Source: AC-32 sp963717725 (GTDB taxonomy: Bacteria > Actinomycetota > Thermoleophilia > Gaiellales > Gaiellaceae). Taken from it: 64,000 bases of DNA. Each line of letters starts with the position of its first letter. Within the stretch, counting starts at the first letter, position 1. The notes below the pieces were generated by a model. The model saw only the letters and a program-made list of their open reading frames with translations, did not search any database and was not told where the DNA came from. Positions 42,904-52,372 of the stretch are shown one piece after another. A program made the position numbers and the translations under genes. The stretch lies in assembly GCA_963717725.1 (NCBI GenBank), contig CAVQWS010000027.1, forward strand, positions 124,001-188,000. Direction: 5' to 3'.

Positions 42904-43712
42904 GCGTCCAGCTCACGCTTCTCGGCCCCGGAGAGCGTGCGCAGCGGCGCGCGGACGTCCTCGCGCACCGGCACCCCGCGCCGGCCGAGCACGTACTTGG
43001 CCGCGGCCTGGAACGGGAAGCGGTCGAGCTCGTTCCGCAGCGCGTCCGAGTCGCCGCTCCCGTCGCGGACGAGCGCGACCACGTGCTCCGGGTAGACCGC
43101 CGCAAGGCCGGAGACCGCGCCCGCCGCACCGCGCTCCAGCCCGGCGCGGACGAGCGCCTCGGCGCCCACGAAGACGTCGAGGCCATCGAGCAGATAGGGC
43201 TCGACCGCCTCGAACGGCTTGTCCGAGACCTTCAGCCCGGCGAAGTTGGAGGCGCGCTCGCGCAGCCGCTCGAGCACCGGCACCGGCACCGCGTACCCGC
43301 TGCGCGCCTTGAATTCGTAGACGTAGAACGGCACCGGCTCGGCCGCGCGGGCAGCCGCGGCCAGGTGCGCGAGCAGCGCCGCGTCGTCGAGTGGGTAATA
43401 CGGCGGCGAGATCACCGCCACGCCCGCAGCACCCACGGCGGCCGCGTGCTCGGCGAGCGCGCAGGTCTCCGCGGAGGTCTGCGCGCCGCAATGGACGATC
43501 ACGGGCAGCGGGCCGTCGAGGAAGAGCTCGGCCGCGCGGCGGCGCTCGGCCGCCGAGAGCAGGATCCCCTCGCCGGTCGTGCCGAGCGCGAGGATGCCGT
43601 CGAGCCCGGCCTCGGCCAGGAAGTCGAGATACGGCCGGAAGGCCTCCTCGTCCAGGGCCGAGCCTTCGTCGCGGAGCGGCGTGAGGGCGGCGGCGAGCGC
43701 TCCGCGCAGCAT
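42885..43712 (-). CDS. DapA-family dihydrodipicolinate synthase/aldolase-like protein
   Basis: The 275-aa product has LALGTTGEGILLSAAERRR, VAVISPPYYPLDDAALLAHL, the Tyr in FYVYEFKAR and the Schiff-base Lys in GLKVSDK. These are the DHDPS/NAL-family active-site residues. True lysine-pathway DapA is less likely, as lysine genes are absent and an oxidase is coupled to it; hydroxyproline or sugar-acid aldolase or dehydratase activity fits better. Substrate unproven. Confidence 0.88.
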   Translation of the reverse strand: MLRGALAAALTPLRDEGSALDEEAFRPYLDFLAEAGLDGILALGTTGEGILLSAAERRRAAELFLDGPLPVIVHCGAQTSAETCALAEHAAAVGAAGVAVISPPYYPLDDAALLAHLAAAARAAEPVPFYVYEFKARSGYAVPVPVLERLRERASNFAGLKVSDKPFEAVEPYLLDGLDVFVGAEALVRAGLERGAAGAVSGLAAVYPEHVVALVRDGSGDSDALRNELDRFPFQAAAKYVLGRRGVPVREDVRAPLRTLSGAEKRELDAWLESS

Positions 43713-43736
43713 CTTCCAACTCTACGATGCACAACC

Positions 43737-44495
43737 GTGCAGGCGCTCAGGGTCGAACAGGACGGCGATCTCCTCCGCGTCACGATGGCGCGCCCCGAAC
43801 GGCGCAACGCCTTCGACGCCGAGCTGATCGCGGAGCTGACCGAGGCTTTCGGGGCGGTCGGCGGCGACGTGCGCGCGGTGCTGCTCGCAGGCGAGGGTCA
43901 GAGCTTCTCCGCCGGCGCCGACGTCGACTGGATGCGCAGCTCGATCGAGCTCAGCTACGAGGAGAACGTCGCCGATGCGCGGCGCCTGCGGATGATGCTC
44001 GAGGCGATCGACTCCTGCCCGGCGCCGGTCGTGTCGCGCGTGCACGGCCATGCGCTCGGCGGCGGCTGCGGCCTCGTCGCGTGCTCTGACATCGTGGTCG
44101 CGGCGCCCGACACCGTGTTCGCCTTCTCCGAGGTGAAGCTCGGGATCATCCCGGCCGTGATCTCGCCCTACGCGCTGGCCAAGATCGGGCCGAGCGCGGC
44201 GCGCCGCTACTTCGTTACGGGCGAGCGCTTCGACGCTGCCACTGCGCTGCGGATCAGCCTCGTGCACGAAGTCGCGGCCGATCTCGACGTCGCCGTGGCC
44301 GCAATCGTCGCCGAGCTGCGCAGCGCCGGTCCTGAGGCGGCGCGGCACGCGAAGAAGCTCGTGCTCGAGCGGCCGGACGGGCTCGGCACCGAGCGGCGCA
44401 TCGCCCAGCGGCGGACGAGCGAAGAGGGCCAGGAGGGCCTGCGGGCTTTCCTCGAGAAGCGCCACCCGTGGTGGGCATCCAAAAGCTCCTCGTAG
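43737..44495 (+). CDS. enoyl-CoA hydratase/isomerase family, probably methylglutaconyl-CoA hydratase
   Basis: The 252-aa product has QSFSAGADVDWM (oxyanion hole), HGHALGGGCGLVACSDIVVA and SEVKLGIIPAVISPYALAKI. The Glu in SEVKLG is the catalytic position. Placement between methylcrotonyl-CoA carboxylase alpha and beta genes supports methylglutaconyl-CoA hydratase (LiuC) in leucine degradation. GTG 43737 starts VQALRVEQDG, 24 bp from the divergent DapA-family gene. It overlaps the next gene by 28 nt. Confidence 0.88.
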   Translation: MQALRVEQDGDLLRVTMARPERRNAFDAELIAELTEAFGAVGGDVRAVLLAGEGQSFSAGADVDWMRSSIELSYEENVADARRLRMMLEAIDSCPAPVVSRVHGHALGGGCGLVACSDIVVAAPDTVFAFSEVKLGIIPAVISPYALAKIGPSAARRYFVTGERFDAATALRISLVHEVAADLDVAVAAIVAELRSAGPEAARHAKKLVLERPDGLGTERRIAQRRTSEEGQEGLRAFLEKRHPWWASKSSS

Positions 44496-46078
44496 CGAAC
44501 CGGGGCGAGATCGCGCTGCGGGTCTTCCGGGCCTGCCGCGAGCTCGGGATCGCGACCGTCGCGGTCGCACCGGAGGACGACGCCGGTTCGCTGCACGCGC
44601 GGTCTGCTGACGAGACGGTTCGCATCGCCTCGTACCTCGAGGCCGCCGAGCACGTTCGCGCGGCCGAGGAGACCGGTGCCGATGCGGTCCATCCCGGCTA
44701 TGGCTTCCTCGCCGAGAACGCCAACTTCGCCGAGGCGGTCGAGGCGGCCAGCCTGACCTGGGTCGGGCCGCCGCCGGCCGCGTTGCGTGCGGGCGGCGAC
44801 AAGCTCGAGGCCAAACGGATCGCGCGCGAGGCCGGCGTGCCCGTCGTGCCAGAGGGCGAGCCGGCCGAGATCGGCTTCCCGCTGGTCGTGAAGGCCGCCG
44901 CGGGCGGCGGCGGGCGCGGGATGCGAGTCGTGCGCGAGCCGGCGGAGCTGGATGAGGCCCTCGCGGCGGCGCAACGCGAGGCGAAGGCGGCGTTCGACGA
45001 CGAGCGCGTCTTCTGCGAGCGCTACGTCGAACGGCCGCGGCACGTCGAGATCCAGCTGCTGGGCGACACGCAGGGCACGATCGTCGCGCTCGGCGAGCGC
45101 GAGTGCTCGGTGCAGCGCCGGCACCAGAAGGTGCTCGAGGAGGCGCCTTCCCCCGCGCTCGACCCGCAGCTCCGAGCGCGGATGAGCGAGGCCGCCGTCG
45201 CGTTCGCGCGGGCGATCGGCTACCGCAGCGCGGGCACGGCCGAGTTCATGCTCGACGGCCGCGACTTCTGGTTCCTGGAGCTGAACGGCCGGATCCAGGT
45301 CGAGCATCCCGTGACCGAGCTCGTCAGCGGTGCCGACCTGGTCGCCGAGCAAATCCGGATCGCACAGGGCGAGCCGCTCTCGGCTGAGCCCCGACTGGTC
45401 GGGCACGCGGTCGAGGTGCGGCTTTACGCGGAGGATCCGAAGACGTTCCTGCCGCAGACCGGCACGCTCGAGCGGTTACGGCTGCCCGGCGGCGTCCGTG
45501 TCGACGCCGGCGTCGAGGAAGGCGACGAGATCGGCACCTCCTACGATCCGCTGATCGCCAAGCTGATCGCGCACGGCTCGACGCGCGAGGACGCGTTCGA
45601 CCGGCTCGCCGCTGCGCTCAACGAGACCGAGGTCGGCGGCGTGGTCACGAACCTGCCTTTCCTGCGCTGGCTGGTCGCGCACCCGGCCCTGCGCGCCGGC
45701 GAGACGACGACTGCGTTCCTGACCGAGCATCCGCCGCTTTCGGCGCCGCCGCTGCGCCTGCCGGACCGGCCCTGGCGCGGCGGCTTCCGGCTGAACCTTC
45801 CTGTGCCACCGCCTGCCGCGCCGCCCGACCCGGAGACGTCGATCGAGCACGGCGCCCACGAGCAGAGCTCACTCAGCGCGCCGATGCCCGGGACGGTGAT
45901 CAAGGTGCTGGTCGGCGAAGGCGACCGAGTCCAGCCGCGCCAGCCGCTGGTCGTGCTCGAGGCGATGAAGATGGAGACGCCGGTCGTCTCGCCCTATGAA
46001 GCGACCGTCCGCGCCGTGCACGTGGCCGAAGGCGACCGCATCGCCGGCGGCATGGTCCTCGTTGAGCTCGAGGAGTGA
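44468..46078 (+). CDS. mccA: acyl-CoA carboxylase alpha subunit (biotin carboxylase + BCCP), probable methylcrotonyl-CoA type
   Basis: The 536-aa product has the biotin carboxylase domain (KLLVANRGEIALRVFRACRE, HPGYGFLAENANFAEAV, ATP-grasp GGGGRGMRVV, ECSVQRRHQKVLEEAPS, LELNGRIQVEHPVTE) and a C-terminal biotinyl domain with EAMKMETP (biotin Lys501). At 536 aa it is shorter than most MccA/AccA3, having a shortened linker region. With mccB, a hydratase and an acyl-CoA dehydrogenase nearby, leucine degradation is likely; a propionyl-CoA role is not excluded. Start GTG 44468 or 44471. Confidence 0.92.
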   Translation: MVGIQKLLVANRGEIALRVFRACRELGIATVAVAPEDDAGSLHARSADETVRIASYLEAAEHVRAAEETGADAVHPGYGFLAENANFAEAVEAASLTWVGPPPAALRAGGDKLEAKRIAREAGVPVVPEGEPAEIGFPLVVKAAAGGGGRGMRVVREPAELDEALAAAQREAKAAFDDERVFCERYVERPRHVEIQLLGDTQGTIVALGERECSVQRRHQKVLEEAPSPALDPQLRARMSEAAVAFARAIGYRSAGTAEFMLDGRDFWFLELNGRIQVEHPVTELVSGADLVAEQIRIAQGEPLSAEPRLVGHAVEVRLYAEDPKTFLPQTGTLERLRLPGGVRVDAGVEEGDEIGTSYDPLIAKLIAHGSTREDAFDRLAAALNETEVGGVVTNLPFLRWLVAHPALRAGETTTAFLTEHPPLSAPPLRLPDRPWRGGFRLNLPVPPPAAPPDPETSIEHGAHEQSSLSAPMPGTVIKVLVGEGDRVQPRQPLVVLEAMKMETPVVSPYEATVRAVHVAEGDRIAGGMVLVELEE

Positions 46079-46381
46079 CTAGAAGAGCTTCTGGAGCTTC
46101 ATCGCCTGGCCCATGTCGCCGCTCACCTTGAGCTTCCCAGACATGTAGGCCGCGGTCGGGTTCTGCTCGCCATTGGCGATCTTGGTGAACGTCTCGGCGG
46201 AGGTCGAGATCGTCGTGTCGGCCTCGCCGCCGCCCTCGGTCACCGTCACCTTGCCGTCGTCCACGTCGACGTTCCACGAGCCGGCGCCGTCGATGTCGAA
46301 CCTGTAGCTCGCGTTCATCCCCTTCGCCTTGGCGGGGTCGACGCGCGTCTCGAGCGACTCGAAGAACTCTCTCGGCTCCAT
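46079..46381 (-). CDS. SCP2 sterol-carrier-type lipid-binding protein
   Basis: The 100-aa product has the SCP2 fold pattern: NASYRFDIDGAGSWNVDVDD, TVTEGGGEADTTISTSAETF and GEQNPTAAYMSGKLKVSGDM ending in LQKLF. SCP2 proteins bind acyl-CoA or hydrophobic ligands. The stop lies right after the mccA stop, converging; location beside acyl-CoA genes agrees. Confidence 0.9.
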   Translation of the reverse strand: MEPREFFESLETRVDPAKAKGMNASYRFDIDGAGSWNVDVDDGKVTVTEGGGEADTTISTSAETFTKIANGEQNPTAAYMSGKLKVSGDMGQAMKLQKLF

Positions 46382-46392
46382 CGGCGGCGAGC

Positions 46393-47568
46393 CTACAGGA
46401 CCGGCTCGGGGGCCAGCCGTCCCTGCGGGCGGGTCGCGGGCAGCAGTGCGGCGAGCGCCAGCGCCACGAGCGGCGCCGCGGCCGCCGCGTACATCGCCGC
46501 CTGCAGGTCGACCGAGTCCGCCAGCGCGCCGAGACCGACCGCGGCGATCCCGCCGAGGCCGATCGAAAGCCCGATCGAGAGCCCGGACGCCATCCCGATT
46601 CGCCGCGGCAGGTACTCCTGCGCCATCACCATCGTGACGCCGAAGGTCGAGATCACGCAGACCCCCACGAACGCGAGCGCGATCGCGCCGGGAATGCCGC
46701 CGACGAGCACGTAGACGAGGATCAGCGGCGCGCTCGCGGCCAGGCTCGCGATCAACACCGGCCGCCGCCCGAGCCGGTCGGCCAGGGGCCCCGCGGCCAG
46801 CGTGCCGAGCCCGCCGGCGAGCAGCATCAGCGAGAGCAGGTGTGAGCCTTGCGCCTTCGAGTGGCCGAGCGAGACTTCCCAGAGCGGCACGAAGGTGATC
46901 AACCCGAACCAGGCGACGCTGCGGAAGGCGATTACGCCGAGTAGCAGCGCGAGCGCGCCCGGCCGGTCGGTCCCGGTCGCGGCGGCGCCCGTGCCGGGCT
47001 TGGGGACGAAGCTCGACAGGAACGGCAGCACGAGCAGCAGCGCCAGCGCGACCCCGAGCACCGGCAAGGCGAGCAGTAGGCCACCGGTCAGGCCGAGCGC
47101 CAGCACGAGCGGCGTGGTCGCCGTCGGGCCGAGCGCGTAGCCGATGTTCCCGCCGATCGAGAAGAGGCTCATCCCGCTCGCCCGCTTGGAGCCGCTGGCG
47201 TACGCGGCGAACTTCGAGCCCTCCGGGTGGTAGGCGGCGACCCCGAGCCCGGAGACGACCACGAGCAGCAGCACGAGCCAGTAGCTCGGCGAGGCCGCCG
47301 CGAGCGCGATCCCGACCCCGGCGAGCGCGACCCCGGCCGGCAGCAGCCAGAGCGCGCCGCGGCGGTCCGACCAGGCGCCGAAGAGCGGCTGCACGAGCGA
47401 CGACGCGGCCGTCGAGGCGAGCATCACGACCGCGGCGAGCGTGTACGAGAGCCGGAAGCGGTCGACCATGAACGGCAGCAGCGCCGGCAGGGCGCCGTTG
47501 GCGAAGTCGGTCGCGCCGTGCCCCAGCGAGAGCGCCGCCATCGCCCGCTTGTCGAGCTCCGCCCGCAC
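46393..47568 (-). CDS. major facilitator superfamily transporter
   Basis: The 391-aa product has twelve helices. The first reads LSLGHGATDFANGALPALLP, resembling fosmidomycin-resistance-type MFS proteins (DXXXGXXPxL), followed by FGAWSDRRGALWLLPAGVAL and GPLADRLGRRPVLIASLAAS. These loops are the A-motifs of drug efflux-type MFS. Substrate unknown. Confidence 0.9.
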   Translation of the reverse strand: MRAELDKRAMAALSLGHGATDFANGALPALLPFMVDRFRLSYTLAAVVMLASTAASSLVQPLFGAWSDRRGALWLLPAGVALAGVGIALAAASPSYWLVLLLVVVSGLGVAAYHPEGSKFAAYASGSKRASGMSLFSIGGNIGYALGPTATTPLVLALGLTGGLLLALPVLGVALALLLVLPFLSSFVPKPGTGAAATGTDRPGALALLLGVIAFRSVAWFGLITFVPLWEVSLGHSKAQGSHLLSLMLLAGGLGTLAAGPLADRLGRRPVLIASLAASAPLILVYVLVGGIPGAIALAFVGVCVISTFGVTMVMAQEYLPRRIGMASGLSIGLSIGLGGIAAVGLGALADSVDLQAAMYAAAAAPLVALALAALLPATRPQGRLAPEPVL

Positions 47569-47656
47569 AGATCCGAGACTAGCTGCGGGAAACCCGTAGC
47601 CCGATCAGGGGTCGCGCCGATGGCGGGCCGGCGCCCGCAGTCGAGGATTGCGCTCG

Positions 47657-48835
47657 ATGACCAAGATCCTGATTGTCGGCGGTGGAGTCGCAGCCCTCGA
47701 GGCGGCGCTGGCACTGCAGGAGCTCGCGCCGGAGCTCGCGGAGGTCGAGCTCGTGGCGCCCGACAGCTCCTTCGCGTACCGGCCGCTGCTCGTGACCGGC
47801 GACGCGCGCACGTTTCCACTGCAGCGCCTGACCGACGACGCCGGAGCCTCTCTGCGCCAGGGGATCGTCACGCGCGTGGACGCCGAGCGTCACGTCGTGC
47901 ACACCGCCGAGGGCGAGGAGCTGTCGTTCGACCTGTTGCTGCTCGCGCCCGGCGCCGTTCCCACCGCTGCGCTGCCCGGTGCGTTGTGTTTTCGAGGCCC
48001 GGGAGATGCGGCCGAGCTCGAGCAGATGGTCGAGGACGCGCTCGCGGGAGAGATCGAAGGCTTCGTCTTCGCCGTTCCAAGCGGCGCCAGGTGGGCGCTG
48101 CCGCTCTACGAGCTGGCGCTGCTCACCAGAGCGCGTCTGGTGGACGCCGGCGCGATCGGCGTGCGGGTTACCGTGGTGACGCCCGAGGACGCGCCGCTCG
48201 AGCTGTTCGGCGCGCAGGCGAGCGCGGCGATCGCCGAGCTGCTCGAGGACCGCGGCATCGACCTCGTTCCCGCAACGATCCCACTCGCGTTCGCCGACGG
48301 CGCCTTGTCGGTCGCGCCCGGCGGCTCGGTCGCAGCAGACCGCGCCGTGGCGCTCCCGCAACTCGAAGGCCCGCGGCTGCAAGGGCTCTTCTCGGACCCA
48401 CGGGGCTTTCTCCCCACCGACCCGTTCGGACAGGTCCACGGCGAGATCGACGTCTGGGCCGCCGGAGACGCGACCAGCTTCCCGCTCAAGCAGGGCGGGA
48501 TCGCGGCTCAGCAGGCCGACGCCGCAGCCGAGTCGATCGCCGCCCGCGCCGGCGCAAAGTTGGAGCCGAACCCGTTCCGGCCCGTGCTGCGGGGCCTGCT
48601 GTTGACCGGGATGAGCCCACGCTTCCTGCGGGCCGAGGGTAGCCCCGCGGTCTCAGAGGTCGACACCGAGCCACTGTGGTGGCCGCCGGCCAAGATCGTC
48701 GGCCGCTACCTGGCTCCGTTCCTCGCCCGGCACCTGGGGCTCTCCGAGGTGCTGCCGGACGCGGCGCGCGAGTCGGCGGTGCCGGTCGAGATCGAGCTCG
48801 ATCCCAGCGAGCACGGAGTCTGGTCGAAGGTCTAA
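47657..48835 (+). CDS. NAD(P)/FAD-dependent oxidoreductase (NDH-2/SQR-like)
   Basis: The 392-aa product (from ATG 47657) has KILIVGGGVAALEAALALQE (FAD fold), SFAYRPLLVTGDARTFPLQR, LLLLAPGAVPTAALPGA, then a second Rossmann region and DVWAAGDATSFPLKQGGIAA QQADAA with the second FAD contact. The pattern AAGDATSFPLKQGG fits the sulfide:quinone oxidoreductase/NDH-2-like family. No clear quinone- or sulfide-specific cysteines are seen. Exact substrate open. The 3' end overlaps the next gene by 4 nt. Confidence 0.87.
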   Translation: MTKILIVGGGVAALEAALALQELAPELAEVELVAPDSSFAYRPLLVTGDARTFPLQRLTDDAGASLRQGIVTRVDAERHVVHTAEGEELSFDLLLLAPGAVPTAALPGALCFRGPGDAAELEQMVEDALAGEIEGFVFAVPSGARWALPLYELALLTRARLVDAGAIGVRVTVVTPEDAPLELFGAQASAAIAELLEDRGIDLVPATIPLAFADGALSVAPGGSVAADRAVALPQLEGPRLQGLFSDPRGFLPTDPFGQVHGEIDVWAAGDATSFPLKQGGIAAQQADAAAESIAARAGAKLEPNPFRPVLRGLLLTGMSPRFLRAEGSPAVSEVDTEPLWWPPAKIVGRYLAPFLARHLGLSEVLPDAARESAVPVEIELDPSEHGVWSKV

Positions 48836-49122
48836 GCCGCGGGCTGCGCGGCGGACAGGTGGCGGTCGATCAGCGCGTGGCCGAGCTCCCACTGGGCACG
48901 GGCGAGCTGGACCCGGTTCTTCTCGAGCGCGGTCTCGCTCGCTCCACGCTCCCGTAGCTGCTGTCGCTCGGAAACGAGCTCGGCCACGCGCAGAGTCAGA
49001 GCCTCCACGCTCGGGGCGGCACGGCGCCGTCTGAAACGGGCCGGCCGCAAATGCCGCAGTGACATGCCGCGTGCCACGAACGGTCTATCGGCACCGCCAC
49101 GCAGGAGGTAAATCCCCCTCAT
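48832..49122 (-). CDS. hypothetical helical protein
   Basis: The 96-aa reading ends in a helical domain, PSVEALTLRVAELVSERQQL then EKNRVQLARAQWELGHALID. The N-terminal 30 residues are Arg-rich and may be untranslated, with ATG 49065 as an alternative start. The 3' end overlaps the flavoprotein stop in a CTAA-type convergence. No family recognised. Confidence 0.55.
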   Translation of the reverse strand: MRGIYLLRGGADRPFVARGMSLRHLRPARFRRRRAAPSVEALTLRVAELVSERQQLRERGASETALEKNRVQLARAQWELGHALIDRHLSAAQPAA

Positions 49123-49165
49123 ACGGCGGCAGGCTACGAAGGAGGTCGGCTAGCATCGCGCGGCC

Positions 49166-50656
49166 ATGCGAGTCGAGGTCAAGGCGGTCGCGCCGGAGCA
49201 GGTGGAAGCGGACGTCGTCGCGGTTCCCCTGGCCGGCGACGACAAGCCGGCCGGTGCCGCCGCAGCGCTAGATTCGAAGCTCGACGGGCTGCTCGGGCGC
49301 CTCGCGGCCGACGGCGAGCTGAAGGGCGAGTCCGGCCGCGTCTCGATCGTGCACGTAGACGGCAAGCTCGGCGCGCCCCGAGTGGCGGTCGCCGGGCTCG
49401 GCCCGCCGGAGCACATCGACGCCGACAGCCTCCGCACCGCGGCCGCCGCCGTCGCGCGCGAGACCGGCGGCTATGCCGAGACCGTCGCGTGGGCGGTCGA
49501 CAGCGCGCTGGAGCTCCCGGCCGAGGAGCAGGTGCGGGCACTGGTCGAGGGCACCGCGATCGGCAACTACGACACCGCGCGCTGGAAGCACGACGAGCCC
49601 AAGCCGAAGCTCGCCTCGCTTGTCCTGCTCGGCGAGGGCGACGGCCTGGCGGCGGCGGCCGAACGCGCGGCGACGGTGGCGGAGTGGACGAATCGCGCCC
49701 GCGACCTCGTCAACAGCCCGCCGAACGAGACCACCCCGGAGCGGCTCGCGGAGCGCGCGCAGGAGATCGCGTCGTCGCTCGAGCACATCACCGCCGAGGC
49801 GCTCGACCCCGACCAGATCACGAAGCTCGGCATGGGCGCGCTGGCCGCGGTCGCGCAGGGCAGCGACAACCCCGCGCGCCTCGTCGTGCTCCGCTACGAC
49901 CCACCGAACCCGGCCCGCGCCGACGTCGTGCTCGGTCTCGTGGGCAAGGCGATCACCTTCGACACGGGCGGCATCTCGCTCAAGCCGTCGCTGCACATGG
50001 AGGACATGAAGGGCGACATGGCCGGCGGCGCGGCCGTGATCGAGGCGACGGGCGCGATCGCCGAGCTCGGCCTGCCCGTGCGCGTGCTGACCGTCGCCGC
50101 CGCCAGCGAGAACATGCCGAGCGGCCACGCCTATCGACCCGGCGACATCATCACCGCCGCCAACGGCAAGACGATCGAGATCACCAACACCGACGCCGAG
50201 GGCCGCCTCGTGCTCGCCGACGCGCTCTGGTACGCGCGCGAGCAGGGCGCCACGCACGTGCTCGACCTCGCCACTCTCACCGGCGCGATGGAGGTCGCGC
50301 TCGGCGACCTCTACGCGGGCGTCTTCGCCAACAACGACGCGTGGCGCGACGAGATCCTGGCCGCCGCCGAGACGAGCGGCGACCACATCTGGCCCTTCCC
50401 GATGCACCCGCGCTACCGCCGCTACGTCGATTCGGTCTTCGCCGACCTGAAGAACTCGTCCGACCTCCGCCAAGCCGGCGCCGTGCTCGCGGCCAAGTTC
50501 CTGGAGGAGTTCGCCGGCGACGGGCCGTGGGCCCACGCCGACATCGCAGGCCCGGCCTTCCTCGAGCGCTCGCGCGGCGACTACCTCAGCCAGCGCGGAG
50601 GCACGGGCTACGGCGTCCGGCTGATCGTCGAGCTCGCCACGCGTCTGTCCGAGTGA
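49166..50656 (+). CDS. pepA: leucyl aminopeptidase (M17 family)
   Basis: The 496-aa product has the C-terminal metallopeptidase domain with VGKAITFDTGGISLKPS (metal Lys and Asp), MKGDMAGGAAVIEATGAIAE, NTDAEGRLVLADAL (the M17 signature) and LATLTGAMEVALGDLYAG. The N-terminal domain is also present. M17 enzymes release N-terminal residues using two Zn2+/Mn2+. Overlap with the following acyl-CoA dehydrogenase gene (GTGA) is notable and suggests co-expression with amino-acid breakdown. Confidence 0.95.
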   Translation: MRVEVKAVAPEQVEADVVAVPLAGDDKPAGAAAALDSKLDGLLGRLAADGELKGESGRVSIVHVDGKLGAPRVAVAGLGPPEHIDADSLRTAAAAVARETGGYAETVAWAVDSALELPAEEQVRALVEGTAIGNYDTARWKHDEPKPKLASLVLLGEGDGLAAAAERAATVAEWTNRARDLVNSPPNETTPERLAERAQEIASSLEHITAEALDPDQITKLGMGALAAVAQGSDNPARLVVLRYDPPNPARADVVLGLVGKAITFDTGGISLKPSLHMEDMKGDMAGGAAVIEATGAIAELGLPVRVLTVAAASENMPSGHAYRPGDIITAANGKTIEITNTDAEGRLVLADALWYAREQGATHVLDLATLTGAMEVALGDLYAGVFANNDAWRDEILAAAETSGDHIWPFPMHPRYRRYVDSVFADLKNSSDLRQAGAVLAAKFLEEFAGDGPWAHADIAGPAFLERSRGDYLSQRGGTGYGVRLIVELATRLSE

Positions 50657-51786
50657 ACTTCGACCTGACGCCCGAGCACGAGCTCGTCCGCTCGACCGTC
50701 CGCGAGTTCGCGGAGCAGCGCGTGGCGCCGGTCGCCGCAGAGCTCGACCGCGAGCACCGCTTCCCCTACGAGCTCGTGGCCGAGCTGGCCGAGCTCGGGC
50801 TGATGGGGATGCCGATCCCCGAGGAGTACGGCGGCGCGGGCACCGACACGCTCTCGTACGCGATCGCGGTTGAGGAGCTGACGCGGATCGACTCGTCGGT
50901 GGCGATCACGATGGCGGCGCACACCTCGCTCGGGACGATGCCGATCCTGCTCTTCGGCTCCGAGGAGCAGAAGCAGCAGTGGCTGCCCGACCTGGCTTCC
51001 GGCCGCAAGCTGGCGGCGTTCGGACTGACCGAGCCGGGCGCAGGCTCGGATGCGGCCGCCGCGCGCACCACCGCGGAGCTGCGCGAGGGCCAGTGGGTCG
51101 TGAACGGCTCGAAGATCTTCATCACGAACGCGGGCACCGACATCACGGCGTGCGTGACGATCACCGCCCGCACGGGCGAGGACGAGATCTCGAACCTGAT
51201 CGTCCCCAACGGCACGCCCGGCTACGAGATCTCGGCGCCGATGGAGAAGCTCGGCTGGCGCGCCTCCGACACGCGCGAGCTCTCGTTCCACGACTGCGGC
51301 GTCCCCGAGGGCAACCTGCTCGGAGAGCGCGGCAAAGGGTTCATGCAGTTCCTCGAGATCCTCGACGGCGGGCGGATCTCCATCGCCGCGATGGGCGTCG
51401 GACTCGCGCAGGGCGCGTACGACCTCGCCTACGCCTACGCCAAGGAGCGCGAGCAGTTCGGCAAGCCGATCTCGAAGTTCCAGGCGATCCAGTTCCAGCT
51501 CGCCGACATGGCGGTCGAGATCGAGGCCGGCCGCGCGCTGACCTACAAGGCCGCGTGGCTGAAGGACCAGGGCCGCCCGTTCGCCAAGGAGGCGGCGATG
51601 GCCAAGCTCTACACCGGCGAACTCTCGCACCGCGCGGCGAACGCGGCGCTGCAAATCCACGGCGGCTACGGCTTCATGGAGGAGTCCGCGATCGCGCGGC
51701 TCTACCGCGACCAGAAGATCCTGGAGATCGGCGAGGGCACGAACGAAGTCCAGCGCCTGGTCATCGCGAAGCACCTCGGGCTCTGA
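50653..51786 (+). CDS. acyl-CoA dehydrogenase
   Basis: The 377-aa product has an N-terminal helical domain (FDLTPEHELVRSTVREFAEQ), AFGLTEPGAGSDAAAARTTA (signature 1), KIFITNAGTDI, QFGKPISKFQAIQFQLADMA and the C-terminal IHGGYGFMEESAIARLYRDQ, IGEGTNEVQ. The catalytic Glu is in GEGTNEVQ, as in short-chain enzymes. Butyryl-, isovaleryl- or 2-methylbutyryl-type activity cannot be separated. GTG 50653 overlaps the pepA stop. Confidence 0.94.
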   Translation: MNFDLTPEHELVRSTVREFAEQRVAPVAAELDREHRFPYELVAELAELGLMGMPIPEEYGGAGTDTLSYAIAVEELTRIDSSVAITMAAHTSLGTMPILLFGSEEQKQQWLPDLASGRKLAAFGLTEPGAGSDAAAARTTAELREGQWVVNGSKIFITNAGTDITACVTITARTGEDEISNLIVPNGTPGYEISAPMEKLGWRASDTRELSFHDCGVPEGNLLGERGKGFMQFLEILDGGRISIAAMGVGLAQGAYDLAYAYAKEREQFGKPISKFQAIQFQLADMAVEIEAGRALTYKAAWLKDQGRPFAKEAAMAKLYTGELSHRAANAALQIHGGYGFMEESAIARLYRDQKILEIGEGTNEVQRLVIAKHLGL

Positions 51787-52372
51787 GCCACCGCCCCACC
51801 AGCACGATCGCGACGACGATCAGGACGCCGCCGACGGCGATGATCGCGCGGTCGCGCCAGTCGTGGCCGCCGCCGCTCGATGAGACCTCCGGCAGCACGA
51901 CGCCCTCCGAGGCCGCCAGCGCCCGCACGGCCGCGGTCGCCGACTGTGTCAGCTCGGTGGGCGTCTTCCCGACCGGCACCTTCGCCAGCACGCGCTGCTC
52001 CTTGGCCACCGGCTTGTTGCGGTTGTAGAAGCCGAACCCGGAGGGCTGGACTATCAACAGCCGGTTGCGATAGACGAAGGCGAGTTCGCTGCCGAGGAAC
52101 TTCGAGTAGCCCTGCGGGTGCTTCCAGAGGCTGACCGCCGTGCCCAGGTCGCTCGTGAACGGGATCAGCGCGACCCGGATCTTGTAGCCGCGCTCGTTCG
52201 CGGCCTCGACCGTCTTCTGCAGCGCCTCGCGGTCGGAGTCAGCCAACGTCGCGTCGAACGGGAAGAAGACCGGCTGGGTGAGCAGGACGTCGCTCGCGGG
52301 GTCTCCGTTCGCACGGGCGAGCGGGACGGCGAGCAGCGCGGCGGCCACCGCGACGAACAGCGCGCGCCGCAT
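51761..52372 (-). CDS. exported TPM-like protein with C-terminal helix
   Basis: The 203-aa product has a signal peptide (MRRALFVAVAAALLAVPLAR), a soluble domain (DREALQKTVEAANERGYKIR, LLIVQPSGFGFYNR) and a C-terminal helix (RAIIAVGGVLIVVAIVLVGR). The domain order resembles TPM/DUF-type exported proteins, but the typical acidic motif is not clear. ATG 52372 overlaps the CtaG-type stop. It overlaps the 3' end of the acyl-CoA dehydrogenase gene by 26 nt. Confidence 0.8.
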   Translation of the reverse strand: MRRALFVAVAAALLAVPLARANGDPASDVLLTQPVFFPFDATLADSDREALQKTVEAANERGYKIRVALIPFTSDLGTAVSLWKHPQGYSKFLGSELAFVYRNRLLIVQPSGFGFYNRNKPVAKEQRVLAKVPVGKTPTELTQSATAAVRALAASEGVVLPEVSSSGGGHDWRDRAIIAVGGVLIVVAIVLVGRWLRARGASR

